Assembly (NCBI GenBank): GCA_004362315.1
Contig: SNWL01000006.1
Location: forward strand, 124,001 to 188,000
Reading direction: 5' to 3'
Origin: Mycobacterium sp. BK086
GTDB lineage: Bacteria; Actinomycetota; Actinomycetes; Mycobacteriales; Mycobacteriaceae
DNA: 64,000 bases
The notes under the pieces were generated by a model, which was given only the letters and a program-made list of their open reading frames with translations, made no database searches and was not told the DNA's origin. The position numbers were made by a program, and so were the translations under genes. This document shows, piece by piece, positions 40,866 to 49,038 of the stretch. Numbering within the stretch: position 1 is the stretch's first letter; every line of letters starts with the position of its first letter.

Positions 40866-41800
40866 CCACTTCCGTCCTCCGCACCGCCGACGCTTGGTGG
40901 GTGGTCACCCCGGCCGGCGCGGTCAGGATCGCCACCTCGGCGGGCACCACCGCGGAGCTACTGGCCGACCGCGCGGCGATCGAGGCCGCGAAGCTCGGCA
41001 CCGATGCTGTCGACGTCGACGAACTCGATCTGCTCTCACCGGTGACCGCACCGTGCCGGGTGGTGGCCCAGATGACGAACTTCGCCTCGCACGTCCGGGA
41101 CGCCGGTATGGATCCCAAGACCATTCCGCTGACGTTCTTCCGCAAGTCGTCGGCGTCGATCAGCGGGCCCTTCGCCCCGGTGCGCAAACCCGCACACGTC
41201 AAGTTCCTCGATTACGAGGTCGAGATCGGGCTCGTCATCGGCCGTGACATCCCGGTCGGGACAACGATTTCCGCGGACAACCTCGGTGAGTACATCGCCG
41301 GTCTGGTCGTGACCAACGACGTGTCGGCCCGCGATATCCAGCTGCCGCAGACCCAGTTCTACGAGGCCAAGTCGTATCCGACGTTCACCCCCGTCGGACC
41401 GGCGCTGGTCCTCGTCGACGCCGGGGAGTTCGCCCGCTTCGGCGAACTGCGGCTGCGGCTATCCGTCAACGGCGAGGAACGCCAGAACGCGCTGGTCGCC
41501 GGCGACATGCTCTACCGCCCGCTGGAAGCACTCCAATCACTGTGCCGTTTCCAGGATCTCGCGGCCGGTGACCTCATTCTCACCGGGACACCCGTCGGCA
41601 CGGCGCTCAGCGCACCGCCGAAACCGATCGAGATGATCGCCGCACTGTTACCGCCCGCGGTCAAGTGGAAGGCGTTCTTCAAGCGCCAGGCCGGCAACCC
41701 GAAGTACCTGCGCGACGGTGATGTGATCGAGGCATCGGTGCGCACCGACGATGGCGCCATCGATCTCGGCGCACAGCGCATGCCGGTGTCCTACTCCTGA
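40862..41800 (+). CDS. Fumarylacetoacetate hydrolase-family protein
   Basis: This 312-residue FAH-fold enzyme is expected to hydrolyse or hydrate a ring-fission product. The metal-binding segment LDYEVEIGLVIGRDI with its paired Glu residues and VTNDVSARDIQL is characteristic, as is LILTGTPVGTAL. ATG 40862 overlaps the dioxygenase stop. Its 3' end overlaps the convergent TetR gene by ten bases. Its substrate follows from the dioxygenase and is otherwise unknown. Confidence 0.85.
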   Translation: MTTSVLRTADAWWVVTPAGAVRIATSAGTTAELLADRAAIEAAKLGTDAVDVDELDLLSPVTAPCRVVAQMTNFASHVRDAGMDPKTIPLTFFRKSSASISGPFAPVRKPAHVKFLDYEVEIGLVIGRDIPVGTTISADNLGEYIAGLVVTNDVSARDIQLPQTQFYEAKSYPTFTPVGPALVLVDAGEFARFGELRLRLSVNGEERQNALVAGDMLYRPLEALQSLCRFQDLAAGDLILTGTPVGTALSAPPKPIEMIAALLPPAVKWKAFFKRQAGNPKYLRDGDVIEASVRTDDGAIDLGAQRMPVSYS

Positions 41801-42426
41801 AATGCCATGTCCGGCAATGGTAATGAACAGATCTTGCGGGCATCAGCGGCCGACATTCCGAACAGCCGTAGGACATCCACGGTGACGGCATCGGCCGTCG
41901 CGCCCGCGTCGCGGTCGGGACGCGCCTGCAACAGGTATCCGAGGCCGAGCAGCGCGCCGGCCGCCACCGACAGCGCCAACTCCGGGTCGTCGACGTGAAA
42001 GCGCCCTCCGGCAATGCCCGCATTAATGTCGCGCATGGCCCGCGGAGCCAGACCGCGATCCGAGGACAGCAGCGCGCCTGCGTTGTCCAGCAGGATCCGG
42101 CTCTCCTGCGGGCGCTCCCGGAAAAACCGCCCGGTCAGCCGGAAGCTGCAGGCGAACACGGCCGCCGGGTCCTCGATATCGGCGGTGAGCTCGTCCAGCA
42201 CGGCGCCGTGCGAGTCGAGGACATCGCCGACGGCCGCCTCGAACAGTTCCTCTTTGCTCTGGAAGTGGTTGTAGAACGACCCCATCCCGACGTCGGCGGC
42301 CTGGGTGATCTCCAGAACCGGGACATTGAGTTTTCCCGCGGCGATCATCGACTGAGCCGCCTTGATCAGGGCCATCCGCGTCCGCTGTTTGCGGCGCTCC
42401 AGCCGGTTGATCGGCGCTTCGGTCAC
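41791..42426 (-). CDS. TetR-family repressor of the aromatic gene set
   Basis: This 211-residue regulator has an N-terminal helix-turn-helix (ALIKAAQSMIAAGKLNVPVLEITQAADVGMGSFYNHFQSKEEL, spread over about residues 19-61) and a helical ligand domain. GTG 42426 (VTEAPINRLERR) is used; the frame is open upstream but the region there carries the divergent promoter. It lies between the dioxygenase/FAH pair and the divergent FAD monooxygenase, both of which carry matching palindromes. Repression relieved by an aromatic intermediate is the expected mode. Confidence 0.85.
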   Translation of the reverse strand: MTEAPINRLERRKQRTRMALIKAAQSMIAAGKLNVPVLEITQAADVGMGSFYNHFQSKEELFEAAVGDVLDSHGAVLDELTADIEDPAAVFACSFRLTGRFFRERPQESRILLDNAGALLSSDRGLAPRAMRDINAGIAGGRFHVDDPELALSVAAGALLGLGYLLQARPDRDAGATADAVTVDVLRLFGMSAADARKICSLPLPDMAFQE

Positions 42427-42451
42427 GGCACGAAGCCTACCGGGTCTCACT

Positions 42452-42469
42452 ACTGATGATTTCCTCAGT
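42452..42469. promoter_or_regulatory. Palindromic operator between TetR and FAD monooxygenase genes
   Basis: ACTGATGATTTCCTCAGT is an imperfect palindrome (14 of 18 positions symmetric) in the 60-base divergent gap. A site with 14 of 18 identical bases stands before the dioxygenase gene at 39703-39720, so one TetR protein may control both. Confidence 0.65.
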
Positions 42470-42486
42470 TGGGCGGAAGGAGCGCC

Positions 42487-44037
42487 ATGCCCTGCAGTGA
42501 TGGGCCACCCGTGGTGATCGTCGGCGCCGGGCCCACCGGCATCACCGCCGCCACCCTGCTCGCCCAGTACGGCGTCCGCAGCCTGGTGCTCGATCGCTAC
42601 GCCGACGTCTACCCCCAACCCCGCGCCGTGCACCTCGACGACGAGGTGTTCCGGATCGTGCACCGACTCGGAATCGCCGAGGAGTTCGCGAAGATCTCGC
42701 GACCGGCTCACGGCCTTCGGCTGCTGGATCCCCACATGCGCGTGCTGGCCGAGTTCAACCGGGATCCCGCGCGCGCGCCGCACGGTTATCCGGAAGCCAA
42801 CATGTTCGACCAGCCCGAGCTCGAAGCGCTACTACGCACCAATCTCACCCGGCATCCACTGGCGACACTGCGCGGCAATGTGGAGGTCACCGACATCACC
42901 GGCCTGGCCGGTGGCCGCATCCGGGTCTCCTACACCGATCGTGCCGACGGCCGGACGCATGCCGTCGACACCGACTACCTACTGGGGTGCGACGGCGCCA
43001 ACAGCCTGGTGCGCACGCGGATCGGATCGACCATGCGCGACTTGCGATTCGAACAACGTTGGCTGGTGGTCGATGTGGCGACCACCGCGGACCTGGGTCA
43101 GTGGGCGGGTGTGCACCAACTCTGCGATCCGCACCGAGCCGGCACCTTCATGCAGATCGGCGACGTGCGCTACCGCTGGGAGTTCCGGCTACTGCCGGGC
43201 GAAAAGGCCGACGACTTCGGCACATTGGCGGCACTCGCACCGCTCATCGCGCCGTGGACCGCGGCAACCAGTATCGACGAGCTCGACCTGATTCGGGTGG
43301 CGGAGTACACCTTCCGCGCTCAGATCGCCGACCGCTGGCGATGCGCCAATACATTTCTGCTCGGCGACGCCGCCCACCTGACACCGCCGTTCGTCGGTCA
43401 GGGCATGGGAGCCGGAGTGCGCGACGCGATGAACCTGGCCTGGAAGCTGGCGGGTGTCACCAACGGGACGCTGACGCCGGCCGCCCTGGACACCTACGAG
43501 CAGGAGCGAAAGCCGCACGCGCGCAAAATGATCGACGTCGCACTGATGGTTGGGCGAGCCATGACCTCGGGTGGTCGTTTCGGCAACATGTTGCGCCGCA
43601 CCATCGTTCCGCAGATCCACCGGCTGCCCGGGCTTCGCGAGCGGGTGATCGATTCCCGGACACCGCCGCTACACCGCTCGGCGCTGGTCCATCGCTCACA
43701 CCTACCGGGCCGGCTGGACGGGAGGATGTGCCCCAACGTACTCGATTCCACCGGCCGGCGACTCGACGATCTGCTGGGCAACGGCTTTACGATCGTGACA
43801 ACACAGGCGCCGAGCACCGCGGATCGACGGTTCGCCGAACGCTACGGCGCCGCAGTGCATGTGGCGTCACCCGGAAGTGCCCTAGCGCAGTGGCTGCGCA
43901 ATGGCCATGCCGGCGCGGCCATCATCCGGCCCGATCGGACCGTGCTACGTGCGGGACGTGACGTGGGAGAGCTGGCGCGCCTACTCGGCTGCTATTTGGT
44001 GGCTGTCCACGAAAACGAGGGTGCCGGCGTCCAATAG
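42487..44037 (+). CDS. FAD-dependent aromatic hydroxylase (MhpA/PheA-like)
   Basis: This 516-residue class A flavoprotein monooxygenase has VVIVGAGPTGITAATLL (FAD), LLGCDGANSLVR (DG motif) and FLLGDAAHLTPPFVGQGM (GD motif). It also has a ~120-residue C-terminal thioredoxin-like domain as in 3-(3-hydroxyphenyl)propionate or phenol hydroxylases. It would add the ring hydroxyl that makes a catechol for the dioxygenase upstream. ATG 42487 follows GGAAGGAG by four bases, so the earlier TTG is not needed. The 3' end overlaps the small convergent gene by 57 bases. Confidence 0.88.
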   Translation: MPCSDGPPVVIVGAGPTGITAATLLAQYGVRSLVLDRYADVYPQPRAVHLDDEVFRIVHRLGIAEEFAKISRPAHGLRLLDPHMRVLAEFNRDPARAPHGYPEANMFDQPELEALLRTNLTRHPLATLRGNVEVTDITGLAGGRIRVSYTDRADGRTHAVDTDYLLGCDGANSLVRTRIGSTMRDLRFEQRWLVVDVATTADLGQWAGVHQLCDPHRAGTFMQIGDVRYRWEFRLLPGEKADDFGTLAALAPLIAPWTAATSIDELDLIRVAEYTFRAQIADRWRCANTFLLGDAAHLTPPFVGQGMGAGVRDAMNLAWKLAGVTNGTLTPAALDTYEQERKPHARKMIDVALMVGRAMTSGGRFGNMLRRTIVPQIHRLPGLRERVIDSRTPPLHRSALVHRSHLPGRLDGRMCPNVLDSTGRRLDDLLGNGFTIVTTQAPSTADRRFAERYGAAVHVASPGSALAQWLRNGHAGAAIIRPDRTVLRAGRDVGELARLLGCYLVAVHENEGAGVQ

Positions 44038-44229
44038 GACGGCCCAGCGGCGGGCGGCGTCCGAGATGTGGACGTCCCCGACGTCGACAGCGTGGCCGGC
44101 CAGGTCGCCGAAATCCTCGACGATCACACCGCTCGCCTCGTCGTCGGTGTCGACGTAGACCCGGACGCGTAGATCGACGGCGAGCTCTTCGTCGCCGTCA
44201 GCCCGCTTTCCCGCTGACTTCTTGGCCAC
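43981..44229 (-). CDS. Small conserved-looking acidic protein (82 aa)
   Basis: This small protein starts VAKKSAGKRADGDEEL. The rest shows balanced hydrophobic and acidic segments (DLRVRVYVDTDDEASG, FGDLAGHAVDVGDVHI, RRWAVLLDAGTLVFVDS) that look like a small beta-rich fold rather than shadow sequence. I do not recognise a family function. GTG 44229 is chosen because the upstream residues look non-coding. It overlaps the end of the FAD monooxygenase gene by 57 bases on the other strand, which lowers confidence somewhat. Confidence 0.6.
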   Translation of the reverse strand: MAKKSAGKRADGDEELAVDLRVRVYVDTDDEASGVIVEDFGDLAGHAVDVGDVHISDAARRWAVLLDAGTLVFVDSHQIAAE

Positions 44230-44274
44230 CCAAATACCTTCCCCGGCACACAAATGTCTAGCCAGTAGAGCACG

Positions 44275-44883
44275 TCAGACCCGATTCGGCCCGGAATTCC
44301 GCGGTATTGGCGGCACGATCGACCACAGGACTTCACTTTCGCTCTCCCCCGGGTTGTCCCAGGAGTGCACGGCCTTCGCCGAGAACGTGTAGCAGTCGCC
44401 GGTTTTGAGCACGGATTCTTGACCCTCGACGGTCAGGCGCAGACACCCACGGAGGACGAAAACGAAGATGGTTTCCGACTCCAGCGCATACGCCCCACCC
44501 GTTCCGCCGCCCGGGCTCAGCACCGAGCGCATAACTTGAAGGTGCTGTTCGGTCGCCGGCGTCAGAAGGTACTCGCGGATTCCGCTGCCGCCCATCTCGA
44601 CTGGCGCACCACCGCCACCGCGCACCACCGCCGACTCCGGGTAGTCGAACAGCGAACCCACTGAGACACTGAGGATTTCGCACACCTTGAGAAGGTTGGG
44701 CACCGAGATCGTGGTCTGGCCGCGCTCCACCAGGCTGAGGAATCCCTTGGTGAGCCCGGCGCGGTCGGCGACCGCCTCGAGCGTCAGCTCCCGCTCCTTG
44801 CGCAGGGCGCGAAGTTTCGGGCCGAGCCGGTTCATCCAGCCGTCGACGCCCGCGGGAGCATCGGTGTCCGCGTCCTGTGACAT
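44275..44883 (-). CDS. XRE-cupin transcription regulator
   Basis: This 202-residue two-domain regulator has a helix-turn-helix (LRALRKERELTLEAVADRAG, then LTKGFLSLVERGQTTIS) near residues 20-75 and a C-terminal cupin (about 125-195, EGQESVLKTGDCYTFSAKAV). This layout is that of PuuR-type regulators of polyamine, GABA or amino-acid catabolism. ATG 44883 follows GGCGAGGTG. It is divergent from the aldehyde dehydrogenase/acyl-CoA dehydrogenase operon, with a nested palindrome in between, and probably represses that operon until its small-molecule ligand binds the cupin. Confidence 0.88.
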   Translation of the reverse strand: MSQDADTDAPAGVDGWMNRLGPKLRALRKERELTLEAVADRAGLTKGFLSLVERGQTTISVPNLLKVCEILSVSVGSLFDYPESAVVRGGGGAPVEMGGSGIREYLLTPATEQHLQVMRSVLSPGGGTGGAYALESETIFVFVLRGCLRLTVEGQESVLKTGDCYTFSAKAVHSWDNPGESESEVLWSIVPPIPRNSGPNRV

Positions 44884-44936
44884 CGGGGCACCTCGCCTTC
44901 ACCCGTCGATCCGTCGCCGACCCTTGCGCCGCCAAA

Positions 44937-44978
44937 GTTTAGCGGTATATAACTTTCATAAGTTTTACACCACTAAAC
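44937..44978. promoter_or_regulatory. Nested inverted repeats in the XRE-cupin/ALDH divergent promoter
   Basis: GTTTAGCGGT (44937-44946) and ACCACTAAAC (44969-44978) are inverted copies with one mismatch. Within the 22-base spacer lies a second perfect inverted repeat, AACTT-TCAT-AAGTT (44951-44964). The region is AT-rich against a GC-rich background and ends 15 bases before the aldehyde dehydrogenase start. It is the most likely binding site of the XRE-cupin regulator. Confidence 0.65.
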
Positions 44979-44993
44979 CATCAGGACGGAACA

Positions 44994-46337
44994 ATGAGTC
45001 TGTACGCCGTGGTCGACCCGAAATCCGGTGACGTTGTCCGGGAGTACCCGACCGCCACCGACGAACAGATCGAACAGGCCTTGGCCGCGGCCGCCACGGC
45101 CTACCGCGAGTGGTCCAAGACCTCGACGCTGGCCGACCGGGTGGCCCTGATCCGGCGGGTAGCCGCGCTGCACACCGAGCGCCGCGAGAAGCTGGCCGAG
45201 ATCATCCACCGCGAGATGGGCAAGCCGCTGGACCAGGCTCTCGGCGAGGTGGATTTCAGCGCCGCGATCTACGAGTACTACGCCGACAACGCCGAGAAGT
45301 TCCTGGCCGACGAGCCGATCCAGCTGCTCGACGGCGACGGCAGCGCGGTGATCAAGCGCGGGCCGGTCGGTGTGCTGCTGGGCATCATGCCCTGGAACTA
45401 CCCCTACTACCAGGTGGCCCGCTTCGCCGGTCCGAACCTGACGCTGGGCAACACGATCGTGCTCAAGCACGCCCCGCAGTGCCCGGAGTCCGCCGAGGCC
45501 ATCCAGCAGATCTTCGACGACGCCGGCTACCCCGCCGGGGCCTACGTCAACGTCTATGCCACCAACGAACAGATCGCCGATGCGATCGCCGACCCGCGGG
45601 TGCAGGGTGTCTCGCTGACCGGCTCCGAGCGCGCCGGCGCCGCGGTGGCCGAGATCGCCGGGCGCAACCTGAAGAAGGTGGTGCTGGAACTCGGCGGTTC
45701 CGACCCGTTCATCGTGCTGTCCAGTGACGACCTGGACGCCACCGTCGAGGCCGCCATGGCCGGCCGCTTCGAGAACACCGGTCAGGCCTGCAACGCCGCC
45801 AAGCGCTTCATCGTGGCCGCCGATCTCTACGACGAGTTCTTGGACAAGTTCACGGCCAAGGTCGTCGAGGCCGCCGACGGCCTGGCCCCGCTGTCTTCGC
45901 TGGGCGCGGCCCAGCGGCTCGCCGAGCAGATCGACCGCGCGGTCGCCGACGGCGCCAACCTGGTCTCGGAGGGCAAGCGCGACGGCGCCTACTTCCCACC
46001 CGGTGTGCTGACCGGGGTCACCCCCGATTCGGCGACCTATCGCGAGGAGCTGTTCGGCCCGGTGGCGATGGTCTTCAAGGTCAGCTCCGAGGATGAGGCT
46101 GTCGAGCTGGCCAATGACATCCCGTTCGGGCTCGGCTCGTACGTCTTCACCACGGATGAGGAGCAGGCCAAACGGGTAGCCGACAAGATCGACGCCGGCA
46201 TGGTGTTCGTGAACGTCGTCGGCGCCGATGGTGTCGAGCTTCCGTTCGGCGGGGTGAAGCGCTCCGGCTTCGGACGCGAACTGGGCCGCTTCGGCATCGA
46301 CGAGTTCGTCAACAAGAAACTGATCCGGATCGGATAA
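44994..46337 (+). CDS. NAD(P)-dependent semialdehyde dehydrogenase (GabD-like)
   Basis: This 447-residue aldehyde dehydrogenase has catalytic Cys266 in NTGQACNAAKRF, the general-base Glu in VVLELGGSDPF and the nucleotide segment GIMPWNYPYYQ. The compact length and these motifs resemble succinate-semialdehyde dehydrogenases of the GabD1/Sad type. With a glutaryl-CoA dehydrogenase-like gene next door, glutarate semialdehyde from lysine or 5-aminovalerate is an equally good substrate (inference). It is the first gene of the operon, three bases before the next. Confidence 0.85.
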   Translation: MSLYAVVDPKSGDVVREYPTATDEQIEQALAAAATAYREWSKTSTLADRVALIRRVAALHTERREKLAEIIHREMGKPLDQALGEVDFSAAIYEYYADNAEKFLADEPIQLLDGDGSAVIKRGPVGVLLGIMPWNYPYYQVARFAGPNLTLGNTIVLKHAPQCPESAEAIQQIFDDAGYPAGAYVNVYATNEQIADAIADPRVQGVSLTGSERAGAAVAEIAGRNLKKVVLELGGSDPFIVLSSDDLDATVEAAMAGRFENTGQACNAAKRFIVAADLYDEFLDKFTAKVVEAADGLAPLSSLGAAQRLAEQIDRAVADGANLVSEGKRDGAYFPPGVLTGVTPDSATYREELFGPVAMVFKVSSEDEAVELANDIPFGLGSYVFTTDEEQAKRVADKIDAGMVFVNVVGADGVELPFGGVKRSGFGRELGRFGIDEFVNKKLIRIG

Positions 46338-46340
46338 CCA

Positions 46341-47534
46341 ATGAGCACCACCACGGCTCCGGCCAAGAAAGACATTTACACCCCGCTGGAGCTGTTCGCG
46401 ACCGACCGTCTGCTCGACGCCGACGAACGGGACATCGCGGCGACGGTGCGCAAGTTCGTCGACACGCGGCTGCGGCCGAATGTCGAGGACTGGTTCGAAT
46501 CTGCCACGCTGCCAAAAGAACTCGCCAAGGAGTTCGGCGAACTGGGCGTGATGGGCATGCACCTGCAGGGGTATGGCTGTGCGGGCACCAATGCGGTGAG
46601 CTACGGCCTGGCGTGCATGGAGCTCGAAGCCGGTGACAGCGGCTTCCGCAGCTTCGTGTCGGTGCAGGGCTCGCTGTCGATGTTCTCGATCTACCGCTAC
46701 GGCTCCGACGAGCAGAAGAACGAGTGGCTGCCGCGGCTGGCCACCGGTGAGGCCATCGGATGCTTCGGGTTGACCGAGCCCGATTTCGGCTCCAACCCGG
46801 CCGGAATGCGCACGCGAGCGCGACGCGACGGCAGTGACTGGGTGCTCGACGGCACCAAGATGTGGATCACCAACGGCAATCTCGCAGATGTCGCCACGGT
46901 ATGGGCGCAGACCGACGACGGTATTCGGGGCTTCCTGGTGCCGACGGACACCCCCGGCTTCACCGCCAACGTCATCCACAAGAAGCTGTCGCTGCGCGCT
47001 TCCGTGACTTCCGAGCTGGTGCTGGAGGGCGTCCGGCTGCCGGCATCCGCCCAACTGCCGGAGGCCAACAGCCTTGGCGCGCCGCTGTCCTGCCTCAACG
47101 AGGCGCGGTTCGGCATCGTGTTCGGCGCGCTGGGTGCGGCCCGCGACAGCCTGGAGACGGCGATCGCTTACGCGAAGGAGCGCGAGGTCTTCGACCGTCC
47201 GTTGTCGAGTTTCCAGCTGACACAGGAGAAGCTGGCCAACATGACGCTCGAACTGGGCAAGGGCATGCTGCTGGCCGTGCACCTGGGCCGGATGAAGGAT
47301 GCCGAGGGTGCCCGGCCCGAGCAGATCAGCCTGGGCAAGCTCAACAACGTACGCGAGGCGCTGGCGATCGCGCGGGAATGCCGAACCCTGTTGGGCGGCA
47401 GCGGGATCACCCTCGAATATTCACCGCTGCGCCATGCCAACAATCTCGAGTCGGTGCTCACCTATGAGGGCACCTCGGAGATGCATCTGCTGTCGATCGG
47501 GAAGGCCCTGACCGGACAGGCAGCGTTCCGCTGA
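46341..47534 (+). CDS. Acyl-CoA dehydrogenase, glutaryl-CoA dehydrogenase-like
   Basis: This 397-residue flavoprotein has catalytic Glu376 in TYEGTSEMH. Arg103 in SGFRSFVSVQGSLSMF corresponds by alignment from memory to the Arg that binds the distal carboxylate in glutaryl-CoA dehydrogenase. CFGLTEPDFGSNPAGM is the usual flavin/substrate motif. Oxidative decarboxylation of glutaryl-CoA to crotonyl-CoA is therefore likely. It sits between two aldehyde dehydrogenases under an XRE-cupin regulator, which fits lysine, 5-aminovalerate or glutarate breakdown. Confidence 0.8.
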   Translation: MSTTTAPAKKDIYTPLELFATDRLLDADERDIAATVRKFVDTRLRPNVEDWFESATLPKELAKEFGELGVMGMHLQGYGCAGTNAVSYGLACMELEAGDSGFRSFVSVQGSLSMFSIYRYGSDEQKNEWLPRLATGEAIGCFGLTEPDFGSNPAGMRTRARRDGSDWVLDGTKMWITNGNLADVATVWAQTDDGIRGFLVPTDTPGFTANVIHKKLSLRASVTSELVLEGVRLPASAQLPEANSLGAPLSCLNEARFGIVFGALGAARDSLETAIAYAKEREVFDRPLSSFQLTQEKLANMTLELGKGMLLAVHLGRMKDAEGARPEQISLGKLNNVREALAIARECRTLLGGSGITLEYSPLRHANNLESVLTYEGTSEMHLLSIGKALTGQAAFR

Positions 47535-47535
47535 G

Positions 47536-48981
47536 GTGACCGAAGTCAACGAACTGCGACAGTTGATCGCCGGACAATGGTGCGCGGGTAGCGGGGACGC
47601 GCTCCGCAGTATCAATCCGACGCGACCGAGTGTGGTTGTCGCCGAGGGTAACTGCGCGACGGTCACCGATGTCTCTCATGCGGTGGCAGCGGCGGGTGAA
47701 GCGCGCGGTGGTTGGGCCCGCACGCCCATCCATCAGCGTGGCGCCATCCTGCTGGCGGCCGCGGCGATCGTCGAACGCAACGCCCAGGCTTGGGGCCTGG
47801 AGCTGGCGACCGAAGAGGGCAAGACCAAGACCGAGGGTATCGGCGAGGTCGGCCGGGCCGCCCAGATCCTGCGCTACTACGGCAACGAGGGTGATCGCCA
47901 GGCCGGGGAGATCTTCGCATCACCACGGGCCGGTGAGCAGATCCTGGTGACCCGCAAGCCGATTGGCGTGATCGCCATCATCACCCCGTTCAACTTCCCG
48001 ATCGCCATCCCGGCGTGGAAGATCGCTCCGGCGTTGGTGTACGGCAATACGGTGGTGTGGAAGCCCGCGACAACCGTTCCGCTGCTGGCGATCAGGCTGG
48101 CCGAGGCGCTGACCGAAGCCGGCCTGCCGCCCGGGGTGCTCAATCTGGTGATCGGCGATTCGCCGGTCGGCGAGGCACTGGTCGAGCATCCCGACATCGC
48201 CGCGATCAGCTTCACCGGCTCGACTGCCGTCGGCAGGAGCATCGCCGCCTCGGCTGCCGCCCGCGGCGTGCCGGTCCAAGCCGAGATGGGCGGCAAGAAC
48301 GCGGCGGTGGTCCTCGACGACGCGGATATCGAGCTGGCGCTGGACCAGGTGATGCTGGGGGCATTCCGTTCCAGTGGCCAAAAATGCACGGCAACATCGC
48401 GATTGATCGTCACCGAACGGATCGCTGACCAGTTCCTCGAAGAGATCGCGACCCGGGCCGACGCCCTGGCCGTCGGCGATCCGACCGACGAGGCCACGCA
48501 GATGGGCCCGGTCATCACCGGTGCCGCACAGAGGAGCATCTACGGGGGCCTCGGCACGGCTATGGCTCAGGACGCCGAGGTGCTGGCCGGCGGCGAGCCC
48601 TATTTCAAAGGCCTATTGGCCGAGGGGTTCTTCGTCGCACCCACGGTGGTGGAGTTATCGGGGCCAGCTGACATCTGGTCGCATGAGCTGTTCGGCCCGG
48701 TGCTGGCGGCGCGGCGTGCCGCTGATGCCGAGGAAGCATTCGCCTTGGCCAACGACAGTGAATTCGGTTTGTCCGCTGCGATATTCACCCAAGACCTGAC
48801 CCGCGCGCTGGCTGCGATCGAGCATGTCGACGTCGGTGTGCTGCACATCAACTCCGAATCGGCGGGCGCCGACCCGCATGTGCCGTTCGGCGGGGCGAAG
48901 AAGAGCGGGCTCGGCCCGAAAGAGCAGGGCACCGCGGCGCGCGAATTCTTCACCCACACCACGACGGTCTATCTTCGTTGA
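47536..48981 (+). CDS. Aldehyde dehydrogenase (oxoglutarate/other semialdehyde type)
   Basis: This 481-residue aldehyde dehydrogenase has catalytic Cys284 in SSGQKCTATSR, the coenzyme segment ITPFNFPIAIPAWK and VQAEMGGKNAAVVL with the base Glu. It groups by eye with 2,5-dioxovalerate or betaine-aldehyde type enzymes rather than with its operon partner at 44994. GTG 47536 comes one base after the preceding stop. The end of the gene lies inside a long palindromic terminator. Confidence 0.85.
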   Translation: MTEVNELRQLIAGQWCAGSGDALRSINPTRPSVVVAEGNCATVTDVSHAVAAAGEARGGWARTPIHQRGAILLAAAAIVERNAQAWGLELATEEGKTKTEGIGEVGRAAQILRYYGNEGDRQAGEIFASPRAGEQILVTRKPIGVIAIITPFNFPIAIPAWKIAPALVYGNTVVWKPATTVPLLAIRLAEALTEAGLPPGVLNLVIGDSPVGEALVEHPDIAAISFTGSTAVGRSIAASAAARGVPVQAEMGGKNAAVVLDDADIELALDQVMLGAFRSSGQKCTATSRLIVTERIADQFLEEIATRADALAVGDPTDEATQMGPVITGAAQRSIYGGLGTAMAQDAEVLAGGEPYFKGLLAEGFFVAPTVVELSGPADIWSHELFGPVLAARRAADAEEAFALANDSEFGLSAAIFTQDLTRALAAIEHVDVGVLHINSESAGADPHVPFGGAKKSGLGPKEQGTAAREFFTHTTTVYLR

Positions 48982-49036
48982 TTGAGCACTGAGGTCGCAC
49001 ATTCGCGCGAATCCTCAGTCGCTAGTACTCAATCAA
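48978..49036. terminator. Three-tier palindromic bidirectional terminator
   Basis: Three inverted repeats are nested between convergent genes: TTGATTGAG/CTCAATCAA (48978-48986 and 49028-49036), ACTGAGG/CCTCAGT (48988-48994 and 49013-49019), and the perfect palindrome ATTCGCGCGAAT (49001-49012). Folded as RNA this makes one long stem with bulges. The stop codon of the aldehyde dehydrogenase lies in its outer arm, and the next gene ends three bases beyond it. Confidence 0.7.
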
Positions 49037-49038
49037 TG

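Noticed and set aside
44973-47282. 769-codon minus-strand frame opposite the aldehyde and acyl-CoA dehydrogenase genes
   Set aside because: It is antisense to two clearly recognisable enzymes with intact catalytic residues; its translation shows no domain.
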